Assembly: GCA_050013615.1 (NCBI GenBank)
Contig: JBEKEX010000061.1
Location: 1 to 12,102, forward strand
Source of the DNA: JBEKEX01 sp050013615
GTDB lineage: Bacteria; Chloroflexota; Anaerolineae; Anaerolineales; Anaerolineaceae
Length of the DNA stretch: 12,102 bases
Direction of reading: 5' to 3'
The translations under genes were made by a program, and so were the position numbers. Every line of letters starts with the position of its first letter. The stretch's first letter is position 1. The notes under the pieces are model-generated. The model was given only the letters and a program-made list of their open reading frames with translations. It had not been told where the DNA came from and did no database searches. Of this stretch, positions 6,615 to 12,102 are shown piece after piece.

Positions 6615-7175
6615 TCAAAAGGGCATGGGTGGGCGATTCAACAATTTAAACAAGATGTCGAAAAGAAACTTCGTAAAACTCTCTTTGAGAGTGAGTTTGG
6701 GCTTCGTGTGCAGTGCCGCATCCATGGTTGCCATCGATTCCAGGCGCTTGCCCAGGTGGAGTTGCAACGCCGATATACGCTTAAGAACATAAGATCGCAG
6801 CTCGCCATCACCTAATTCTTTAAGAAGGTCGGAACTTTGTTGATAAAGCCCCAACGCCTTTTGATACTCTTTCATCTCTTCCAATGCGGCTGCCTGGTTG
6901 CCAAGTGCCATGGCCTGGCGCCGCAGATCGTTTGCCTGAGCAAAAACTTGTTCTGTGCCGCTGGCAGCTTTCAACGCACCAGATGGATCGCCTGCGCGCA
7001 GCAATGCCACACTGCGATTATTATCGCATTCGGCCGCATTCTCGGTATCGTTGTTGATGCGGAAGCCATCAGCAGCTTCTAAAAAAAGCTGAGCTGCATC
7101 CAGAAAATTCTCAGCATCGTAGTCCAACTGTGCTTGTTTCAACAAGTCTTGGGGTGAAGAGGATGATGGTGTCAT
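6615..7175 (-). CDS. TPR-repeat protein paired with the XRE regulator
   Basis: The product has 186 residues from the ATG at 7175-7173, which lies 4 bases after the XRE gene stop. A GTG at 7241 would add 22 residues overlapping the XRE gene and was not chosen. From residue 8 to about 155 the protein is helical with tetratricopeptide-like units: AENFLDAAQLFLEAADGF, an alanine-rich ENAAECDNNRSVALLRAGD unit, QAMALGNQAAALEEMKEYQKAL, and a last LRSYVLKRISALQLHLG unit. TPR proteins act as protein- or peptide-binding scaffolds. The tail FTKFLFDILFKLLNRPPMPF (167-186) is strikingly amphipathic and hydrophobic and could attach to a membrane or to a partner. No enzymatic motif is seen. Close coupling to a DNA-binding regulator suggests a shared task, but the partner is unproven. 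Confidence 0.75.
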   Translation of the reverse strand: MTPSSSSPQDLLKQAQLDYDAENFLDAAQLFLEAADGFRINNDTENAAECDNNRSVALLRAGDPSGALKAASGTEQVFAQANDLRRQAMALGNQAAALEEMKEYQKALGLYQQSSDLLKELGDGELRSYVLKRISALQLHLGKRLESMATMDAALHTKPKLTLKESFTKFLFDILFKLLNRPPMPF

Positions 7176-7179
7176 GGCG

Positions 7180-7860
7180 TCAATAAGTGATTTCCAATAG
7201 GCCCTCGGCAACTGTGCGCAGCCGGTCGACGGGAAGGGCACTCAGGCGCATGGCCAGTTCCAAGTAAGGGCGGTTGATGGGTTTACAGACGAATTGTTGT
7301 AACTCAGGAGGCAATTCCGAGAATTTTTGCATGATCTCTTGCTGTAATCGCCAATCACCCACTTTGCCACGCTCAACCATCAAATCTTCGACGGAAAGTT
7401 CGAGCGCGACTGCGATCTGTTCAAGCGCCGGCAATGGAATGGGGGTGTCTCCACCTTCGTATCGCTTGATTTGGGATTCTGTGATGCCGGTTTTTTCGGC
7501 CAGGGAATGTAATGAGACTTCCGTTTTCTGCCGTGCCAGGCGCAGTACAGTGGCGATGATGCGCTGGCGCAATTCAATGTATTGTGCCGTCCGTGGTAAT
7601 GCTTTGGCGGCGGTTTCCACTGATTTCACCTTGTTTCCCCAAAAGTGTTCCAATGGCATGCCCAAGATGAAAGCTAATGCTTCCAATTCCGGCAGGGAGA
7701 TCGCTTTTTTCCCACTCTCGATTTCTCCCAAAGTTCGGGTCGAAACGCCAACAGCCTCGGCTACTTCGTTTAGATTTTTGTTGGCTGTCAGGCGCGCATC
7801 GAGGATCAGCAAGCCTAATTTTTTTGTACGGAGCTGAATCGTTTGAGAAGTCGTTCTCAT
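7180..7860 (-). CDS. Transcriptional regulator with two XRE-type helix-turn-helix domains
   Basis: The 226-residue product has two Cro/CI-type HTH domains. The first (about 17-73) contains NLNEVAEAVGVSTRTLGEIE and SLPELEALAFILGMPLEHFW. The second (about 101-160) contains SLHSLAEKTGITESQIKRYE and PLPALEQIAVALELSVEDLM. The same layout in both suggests an internal duplication. One chain could touch two half-sites. Residues 161-226 (LPPELQQFVCKPINRPYLELAMRL..) form a helical C-terminus of unknown role. The ATG has an AAGGA site 5 bases upstream, and a perfect TATAAT lies at 7907-7902 on the minus strand. It is the first gene of the XRE-TPR-GNAT-dsbA-like unit and may autoregulate it, which is an inference from position. 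Confidence 0.85.
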   Translation of the reverse strand: MRTTSQTIQLRTKKLGLLILDARLTANKNLNEVAEAVGVSTRTLGEIESGKKAISLPELEALAFILGMPLEHFWGNKVKSVETAAKALPRTAQYIELRQRIIATVLRLARQKTEVSLHSLAEKTGITESQIKRYEGGDTPIPLPALEQIAVALELSVEDLMVERGKVGDWRLQQEIMQKFSELPPELQQFVCKPINRPYLELAMRLSALPVDRLRTVAEGLLEITY

Positions 7861-7901
7861 AGAAATCCTTAATTCAAAGATAAAGTGACGCGTTCCAATG
7901 G

Positions 7902-7907
7902 ATTATA
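7902..7907 (-). promoter_or_regulatory. Likely -10 box for the XRE operon
   Basis: A perfect TATAAT on the minus strand (7907-7902) lies in the 84-base gap after the 107-residue protein gene. No convincing -35 hexamer is found 15-19 bases upstream, so an activator or weak -35 would be needed. Initiation near 7895 would give a leader of about 35 bases with the AAGGA site. A short palindrome TCCA-A-TGGA (7894-7902) overlaps the predicted start. Confidence 0.45.
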
Positions 7908-7944
7908 CACCGGCAAGATTCACAATTCGCGTAGAGGACAAAGT

Positions 7945-8268
7945 TTAGAACTTGGACGAATAGACCATTTTGTGAATATCTGAGTCTGGCTCTTCGGAGT
8001 CCGGGGATACCCAGATGATCTGGCTTTTTTGAATGGCGATGAAGTCGCGATTTTCGATCAAATTCTTGCCAAGGACATCACGGATTTCGACATTGGTCAC
8101 TGGCAAAAACGGGTCGGATTTGTTCAATTCATCGCTTAAACGGCCATCCTGGCGGATATAGATATCACCAATGATGTGATTGGATGCTGTTTGGATCTTA
8201 GCTCTTATTGTTTTCTTGCTCACCACATTAGTGAATATTTTGCCATGTTCATCGAACTGAGTGGCCAT
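7945..8268 (-). CDS. Uncharacterised 107-residue protein (possibly DUF6812-like)
   Basis: I do not know a function for this protein. It has 107 residues, no signal peptide and no membrane segment, and alternating hydrophobic strands that suggest a small beta-rich cytoplasmic fold. Notable segments are the opening FDEHGKIFTNVVSK, GDIYIRQDGRLSDELN in the middle, FLPVTNVEIRD, and FIAIQKSQIIWVSPDSEEPD before the tail. From memory it resembles a domain of unknown function annotated as DUF6812 beside regulators in Chloroflexota, but this recall is uncertain. The start is supported by AAAGGAG (8283-8277) 8 bases upstream. It begins 21 bases after the response regulator stop and is thus the last gene of the kinase-regulator operon. 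A role as accessory or output of that system is an inference. Confidence 0.7.
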   Translation of the reverse strand: MATQFDEHGKIFTNVVSKKTIRAKIQTASNHIIGDIYIRQDGRLSDELNKSDPFLPVTNVEIRDVLGKNLIENRDFIAIQKSQIIWVSPDSEEPDSDIHKMVYSSKF

Positions 8269-8289
8269 TGTGAAAGCTCCTTTCTGATG

Positions 8290-8988
8290 CTATTCTTTCT
8301 CCGAAGGGGGCATGAGATATCCCAAACCGGAACGCGTGACGATGTGCTGTGGCTCATGGGGATTATCTTCCAGCTTTTGACGCAACCTGGCGATACTCAC
8401 CCAGAGAATTTCTTTATCGTCTCGATATTGCGCTCCCCAAACGGCCACCAGCAATTCTTCGGCAGTCAGGACTCTGCCGATATTATGTGCAAACTGGATC
8501 AGCAGGCGATATTCGGTCGCCGAAAGATAGACGGGTTTTTCATCCTTCCATACTTCGGCACGGGCAAAATCGATTTTCAAATTCCCGTGCACAAAGAATC
8601 GGCTTTGCGTTTCTTCTTCGATCGATTTGGTGCGCCGCAATACGGCGTGAACACGTGCCACCAGTTCCGTAACCGAAAAAGGCTTGACTACGTAATCGTC
8701 TGCACCAACGTTAAGCCCGCGCACACGGTCAGTTTCTTCCCCGCGTGCCGTCAACATGATAATGGGCACATTGGAAAACTGGCGGATACGCTCGCAGGTG
8801 GTAATGCCATCCAGTTTGGGCATCATCACATCCAGGATGACCAATTCCGGTTTATGCGTTGAGACCAGCTCCAACGCTTCTTCGCCGTTGGTGGCAGTGA
8901 TGACCTCATAGCCCTCGGGATCAAGGTTGACCTTCAACAGGCGCAAATAAAGCGGCTCATCATCAACGACAAGTATCCGTGTACCCAT
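8290..8988 (-). CDS. Response regulator, OmpR/PhoB family
   Basis: The 232-residue product starts with a receiver domain (1-~120). It has the acidic pair Asp9/Asp10, the phosphoacceptor Asp53 (VILDVMMPKLDG), Thr80 and Lys102 (VVKPF), all in expected spacing. A winged-helix output domain (about 130-228) follows, with KIDFARAEVWKDEKPVYLSATEY, LTAEELLVAVWG and the recognition-helix region VSIARLRQKLE. It should bind DNA after phosphorylation by one or both upstream kinases. The ATG is 3 bases after the GAF-kinase stop, and a GAGGAG site lies inside the end of that kinase gene, 12 bases before the ATG. All key residues are intact. Target genes are unknown. Confidence 0.92.
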   Translation of the reverse strand: MGTRILVVDDEPLYLRLLKVNLDPEGYEVITATNGEEALELVSTHKPELVILDVMMPKLDGITTCERIRQFSNVPIIMLTARGEETDRVRGLNVGADDYVVKPFSVTELVARVHAVLRRTKSIEEETQSRFFVHGNLKIDFARAEVWKDEKPVYLSATEYRLLIQFAHNIGRVLTAEELLVAVWGAQYRDDKEILWVSIARLRQKLEDNPHEPQHIVTRSGLGYLMPPSEKE

Positions 8989-8991
8989 ATG

Positions 8992-10224
8992 TTACGTTAA
9001 CTCCTCAGGCTTCACCGGGTTTTTAAGAGCCAATGGCAACGTAATGATAAACGTTGTGCCTTTCCCAACTTCCGATTCGACCGATATCTTCCCGTTATGA
9101 TGATCGATGATCTGCTTGCAGATGAACAACCCCAGCCCAGATCCATGGACTTCCATGGCATGGTCGGGGTTACGGAAGAAGCGTTCGAAAACCTTGCTCA
9201 AATATTGTTCCGGGATGCCGGGACCATGGTCTTTGACCAATAGAATAGCACAATCGACGTCTTTTTTCACTTCAATATAGACTTCCGAACCCGGTGCATA
9301 TTTGACTGCATTACTGAGCAAATTTTCAAATACTTGCGCCAACCGGCGAGGGTCGCCCACGATGGGTGGGAGCTGCGGCTCGATGTTCAATTTAACCACC
9401 AGGTCTTTATGGTAGGCCTGCATGCGCTGGAACACATCTTTAATGAGTGCGTCCAGGCGCACGAGCTGGAAATCCATTTTCATTTGGCCGGATTGCAACC
9501 GCGCGGAATCCAGTAGATTCTCGATCAATTCCTGAAGGTTGTCGGTCTCTTGATCGATAATGCGTAAAAATTCCTGTTGGGCACTTTTGTTCCATTTGGC
9601 ATCTGACCGCAGGAGGGTGGTGGTGTACCCCTTGATGAAGCCGAGCGGACTGCGCAATTCATGGGTGATGTTGTGGATGAAATCTTCCTGCAGCTTCATC
9701 GCTTTGCTTTGAATTTCCACCATGTCGTTTATTTTCTGCCAGTGCATTCGCTCGACCAGACAGGTCACTTGCTGGGCGAGATATTCCGCCAGAGAGATTT
9801 CTTCTTCGGTGAAGTGTGGTCCGCCAAATCGGATCAGGATCAAGGCTCCCAGGGGTACCTTGGATGACATCAGTGGCAGGCCCAGCAAATAGGGCATCCT
9901 TAAGCGATCCTGGCTTTTATCCTGCGATTGTTCCAGGCAGATGGTTTTGCTCGTCGAGATGACTTGCGAAGCGAGGTTTCCACCCCAGGCAACGTCGGCT
10001 TCTGCTGTTTTTCCTCGCCCGATAGCGCGCGCATAAATGGCGTCTATACTTTTCGTATCGGGATCAAAGCGATAGGTAACAAGATTGTCAAAAATGAGAT
10101 GGGGCCGCACGAGGCGAACGATCTTATCCAGCGCCGGTTTCCATTCCTGTGATTGTGCAATGACCTGGCTGATGGCAAAAAGGTCTTCCAACGACACTTG
10201 TTGAGTGATCGGTGCGCTACACAT
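8992..10224 (-). CDS. Soluble GAF-domain sensor histidine kinase
   Basis: The 410-residue product has no membrane segment. An N-terminal GAF-like domain (about 14-160) is followed by a helical linker and then the dimerisation/phosphoacceptor domain with FIHNITHELRSPLGFIKGY (His188). The HATPase domain has FENLLSNAVKYAPG (Asn305), VKDHGPGIPE (Asp332), FERFF and the G2 box HGSGLGLFI (360-367). All catalytic boxes are intact. It should autophosphorylate on His188 in response to a cytoplasmic ligand or redox state sensed by GAF, and pass phosphate to the adjacent response regulator. It begins 16 bases after the upstream kinase stop. The ATG has no Shine-Dalgarno sequence, but a TATAAT lies 8 bases before it. 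A kinase of this build without membrane anchor fits an intracellular signal. Confidence 0.9.
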   Translation of the reverse strand: MCSAPITQQVSLEDLFAISQVIAQSQEWKPALDKIVRLVRPHLIFDNLVTYRFDPDTKSIDAIYARAIGRGKTAEADVAWGGNLASQVISTSKTICLEQSQDKSQDRLRMPYLLGLPLMSSKVPLGALILIRFGGPHFTEEEISLAEYLAQQVTCLVERMHWQKINDMVEIQSKAMKLQEDFIHNITHELRSPLGFIKGYTTTLLRSDAKWNKSAQQEFLRIIDQETDNLQELIENLLDSARLQSGQMKMDFQLVRLDALIKDVFQRMQAYHKDLVVKLNIEPQLPPIVGDPRRLAQVFENLLSNAVKYAPGSEVYIEVKKDVDCAILLVKDHGPGIPEQYLSKVFERFFRNPDHAMEVHGSGLGLFICKQIIDHHNGKISVESEVGKGTTFIITLPLALKNPVKPEELT

Positions 10225-10232
10225 TTTAAATT

Positions 10233-10238
10233 ATTATA
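10233..10238 (-). promoter_or_regulatory. TATAAT box in the gap before the GAF kinase
   Basis: The 16-base gap between the two kinase genes contains a perfect TATAAT (10238-10233, minus strand) 8 bases before the ATG. No -35 box is seen. If active it would allow separate, leaderless expression of the GAF kinase, regulator and small protein. The gap is very AT-rich, so this may be chance. Confidence 0.3.
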
Positions 10239-10240
10239 CA

Positions 10241-11263
10241 TCAAGTGCTATTGCGTACTACCTTGAGCAGAAAGGCAAACTCGCTGCCTTTTCCTTCCTC
10301 TGAAATTACTTCGATGGCAGAACCATGTGCTTCGATGATCCGCTGTGCCAGGGTCAGCCCCAACCCGATCCCGCCATACTTGCGGGTGGATGAACCATCC
10401 AATTGGTGGAAGGGCGTGAAGATATTCTCCTGGTTTTCGTGTGAGATGCCGATGCCGTCATCTTTCACATAGACATATGCCAGGTCACTTTGCAACTCAA
10501 AGCCGATCTTGACATGGCCGCCGGGGGGAGTGAATTTGACCCCATTTTCGATCAGCTCCGTTAATACCCATGCAACCTGTTGTTCATCCATAAAGACTTG
10601 CAGTTTTTCGGCCGGCGGCGCCAGTTGCAATTCCACTTTTTGCTCGCGGGCCTGGTTCAAGGTTTGAAGATAAACTCGTTCCAGCAGTTTTTGCAGGTCG
10701 ACGGCCTTGATGGCCAGTGTCACCTGGCCGCGTTCCATATCCGTGAAACGGATCAGATCGTTGATCAACTTTTCGAGGCGTTCTGTCGATCCGGACATTA
10801 TCTCCAACGCCTTGCGTTGTTCGGCTGTACTGTGCCCCAAATCGCCATTGATCAACAGTTCCAAATATCCCTTGACATGGGTCAGCGGTGTGCGCAATTC
10901 GTGGGAGATGTTTGCAACGAAATTAGCTTTCATTTGGTTGAGCTCTGAAAGCTTGTTCAGCGCTTTTTCCAACTCGGCCGTGCGCAGTTGCACCCGGCGT
11001 TCGAGCAAGCGGTTGGACTCTTCCAATGCATTTCTCAGGGAGAGGATCTGCTCGGTAATAGCGGTGTTCAATGCCTGGCGGTCCACAAACCCCATTTCGA
11101 TCAGGAGCTCGCCCAGCAAAGGTGATTTGCCTTTTTTGCGGACTTCTTGCTGGTGCAGCAAGGCGATCTCAAGCTGCTCTATGGTGATCAGCTTCTTTTC
11201 GACCAAAAAATCTCCCAGGCGGGGGATCAGTACTTCAGGAGATAAGGGAGGAAGTTCACTCAT
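10241..11263 (-). CDS. Soluble histidine kinase with N-terminal MshEN-like double repeat
   Basis: The product has 340 residues from the ATG at 11263-11261, which is 8 bases after the amidohydrolase stop. A TTG at 11299 would overlap that gene by 28 bases and was not chosen. Residues 15-38 and 49-72 are two 24-residue repeats of the form RLGxxLVxxxLIxxxxLxxALxxQ. This is the pattern of the MshEN (GspE/PilB N-terminal) domain, which binds cyclic di-GMP in MshE-type ATPases. A coiled-coil helix (about 76-110) leads into FVANISHELRTPLTHVKGY (His121). The ATPase domain has LTELIENGVKF (Asn240), KDDGIGI (Asp268) and YGGIGLGL (296-303). There is no membrane segment. It is likely to sense a soluble ligand and signal to the downstream response regulator, possibly together with the GAF kinase. 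Confidence 0.88.
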   Translation of the reverse strand: MSELPPLSPEVLIPRLGDFLVEKKLITIEQLEIALLHQQEVRKKGKSPLLGELLIEMGFVDRQALNTAITEQILSLRNALEESNRLLERRVQLRTAELEKALNKLSELNQMKANFVANISHELRTPLTHVKGYLELLINGDLGHSTAEQRKALEIMSGSTERLEKLINDLIRFTDMERGQVTLAIKAVDLQKLLERVYLQTLNQAREQKVELQLAPPAEKLQVFMDEQQVAWVLTELIENGVKFTPPGGHVKIGFELQSDLAYVYVKDDGIGISHENQENIFTPFHQLDGSSTRKYGGIGLGLTLAQRIIEAHGSAIEVISEEGKGSEFAFLLKVVRNST

Positions 11264-11271
11264 CGCATTAC

Positions 11272-12102
11272 CTACAACCGTAAATCTGAGGCGTTCCAAA
11301 CCCAGGAACCGGCGACCATGGTCGCTTCTGGCTTAATTATATAGAAATCCTGCTTTTGGGTATCCTTCGGATCATAAGAAAACATAACCAAATCGGCAGC
11401 ATAGCCGGGTGACAAACGCCCCAGCCAGGCTTCGCAGCCGGCACTATACGCCGCACCCACGGTATAGGCGTGCAGCGCCTCATCGAATGTCAGGCATTGC
11501 TGTGACTGCCAGGATTTGTCAAGCGGCTCGCCCTGGCGTACGCGGGTCATGGCGGCATGCATGCCCCAAAATGGGTTGGGGCTTTCTACAGGGGCATCGG
11601 AGCCAAAGGCCAATGTAGTGCCGCAATCCAGAAGCGATCTCCAGGCATAGGCCAATTTGGTACGGTCACCCCAATATTGGTCGGCCATTTCCCGATCAGA
11701 AGAAGCATGGATGGGCTGCATGGAGGCAACCAGTCCGAGCTTGGCTAACCGGTATACATCATCCGGGTGCAAGAGCTGCACGTGTTCGATGCGGTGCCGG
11801 AGGTGGGGCAAATGCTGTTGTTCTTCATAGGCTCTGAGGCGCTGGTAGCCGTCTAAAACTTCGCGGTTTGCCCGGTCACCGATGGCATGGATTGCCAGGT
11901 TGATGCTGTTCTGTATCGCCTGAACTCCGGTCGAAAAGATCTCTTCGGCAGTCAAGGTCAAAAGGCCGATGTTGGCAGGCTCAGCTTCATAAGGCTCGAG
12001 CATGGCGGCGGTCCTTGGTCCCAAAGCGCCATCGGCGAACAATTTGAGGGGCCCCATTCGCAGCATGGCGCTGCCCGAACCGGAGTGGATGCCTGCGGCG
12101 AT
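11272..12102 (-). CDS. YtcJ-type metal-dependent amidohydrolase (C-terminal part)
   Basis: The frame is open to the right edge and gives the last 276 residues of a protein that is usually about 520-560 long. Visible amidohydrolase-3 features are LKLFADGALGPRTA (Lys20, Asp24 of the fragment), the metal-ligand motifs AIHAIGDRA (His72) and RIEHVQ (His107), and the catalytic FGSDAPVE (Asp169). The typical C-terminal LSPGYAADLVMFSYDP beta-sandwich segment is also present. An ATG at 12066 is internal: upstream codons (IAAGIHSGSGSA) continue the family's sequence, so the gene extends past the edge. The family hydrolyses amide or related bonds of unknown substrates. It is the most upstream gene seen in the leftward kinase operon, 8 bases before the first kinase. 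Confidence 0.88.
   Translation of the reverse strand: MAAGIHSGSGSAMLRMGPLKLFADGALGPRTAAMLEPYEAEPANIGLLTLTAEEIFSTGVQAIQNSINLAIHAIGDRANREVLDGYQRLRAYEEQQHLPHLRHRIEHVQLLHPDDVYRLAKLGLVASMQPIHASSDREMADQYWGDRTKLAYAWRSLLDCGTTLAFGSDAPVESPNPFWGMHAAMTRVRQGEPLDKSWQSQQCLTFDEALHAYTVGAAYSAGCEAWLGRLSPGYAADLVMFSYDPKDTQKQDFYIIKPEATMVAGSWVWNASDLRL

Noticed and set aside
7176..7241. Upstream GTG start for the TPR protein
   Set aside because: It would add 22 residues read from inside the XRE gene that do not look helical or TPR-like. The ATG 4 bases after the XRE stop is a typical operon spacing.
7274..7837. A 187-codon plus-strand open frame opposite the XRE regulator
   Set aside because: The complementary strand encodes clear HTH domains. 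This frame is rich in Cys, Ser and Arg without domain-like pattern.
7894..7902. Short palindrome TCCA-A-TGGA at the XRE promoter as an operator
   Set aside because: Arms of four bases are too short to claim an operator, and no second copy is evident in the gap. It is kept only as a note in the promoter entry.
8176..8862. A 228-codon open frame on the plus strand opposite the response regulator
   Set aside because: It lies entirely antisense to a response regulator and a coupled small gene with intact motifs. The translation has no recognisable domain and no ribosome site, as expected of a codon-bias shadow.
11264..11299. Upstream TTG start for the MshEN-like kinase
   Set aside because: It overlaps the amidohydrolase end by 28 bases and uses a rare start. 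The ATG at 11263 gives a normal 8-base gap.
10707..11336. A 209-codon plus-strand open frame opposite the first kinase
   Set aside because: It is antisense to the phosphoacceptor and MshEN-like regions and reads as a low-complexity Ser/Arg-rich shadow.
1..12102. Search for CRISPR, insertion sequences, tRNAs, long direct repeats or a defence system
   Set aside because: No repeated units, transposase motifs, cloverleaf patterns or nuclease/defence domains were found by eye. All space is filled by the genes listed.

Overview
The window is a densely coded bacterial chromosome segment of moderate GC content with no mobile element, CRISPR array, tRNA or rRNA. No gap between genes exceeds about 130 bases. 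The gene types fit a Gram-positive-like or monoderm lineage, and the overall flavour is that of Chloroflexota, class Anaerolineae. These types are an FHA protein with a DUF3662-type N-terminus, a short uncharacterised beta-rich protein beside a two-component system, a PduO-type cobalamin adenosyltransferase, a membrane-anchored DsbA-like protein and an orphan peptide-binding protein. The taxon is an inference from gene content, not a match to a known genome.

Layout. (1) 1-2153, minus strand: a PHP-domain phosphoesterase/amidohydrolase, then a YbaK-type aminoacyl-tRNA deacylase joined to it by an ATGA stop/start overlap, then an FHA-domain protein that runs off the left edge and has its own promoter at the end of ybaK. 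(2) 2163-4941, plus strand: a strong divergent promoter drives secG. A 113-base structured spacer with a terminator-like hairpin follows, then an orphan family-5 solute-binding protein and a cob(I)alamin adenosyltransferase. The block ends at a bidirectional terminator. (3) 4963-7860, minus strand: an apparent four-gene unit of a regulator with two XRE helix-turn-helix domains, a TPR protein, a tandem GNAT acetyltransferase and a membrane-anchored DsbA-like thiol oxidoreductase. It converges on the same terminator. (4) 7945-12102, minus strand: a YtcJ-type amidohydrolase (cut by the right edge), two soluble histidine kinases, one OmpR-family response regulator and a 107-residue uncharacterised protein. 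They are packed with gaps of 3 to 21 bases.

The most interesting part is block 4. Its first kinase begins with two 24-residue repeats that match the cyclic-di-GMP-binding MshEN pattern seen in type II secretion/type IV pilus ATPases. The second kinase begins with a GAF domain. Neither has a membrane segment, and only one response regulator is present, so two cytoplasmic signals may converge on one output. Other points worth a look are the structured secG-downstream spacer, two genes with a TATAAT box exactly 8 bases before an ATG and no Shine-Dalgarno sequence, and an imperfect 14-bp hairpin that straddles the end of the acetyltransferase gene.
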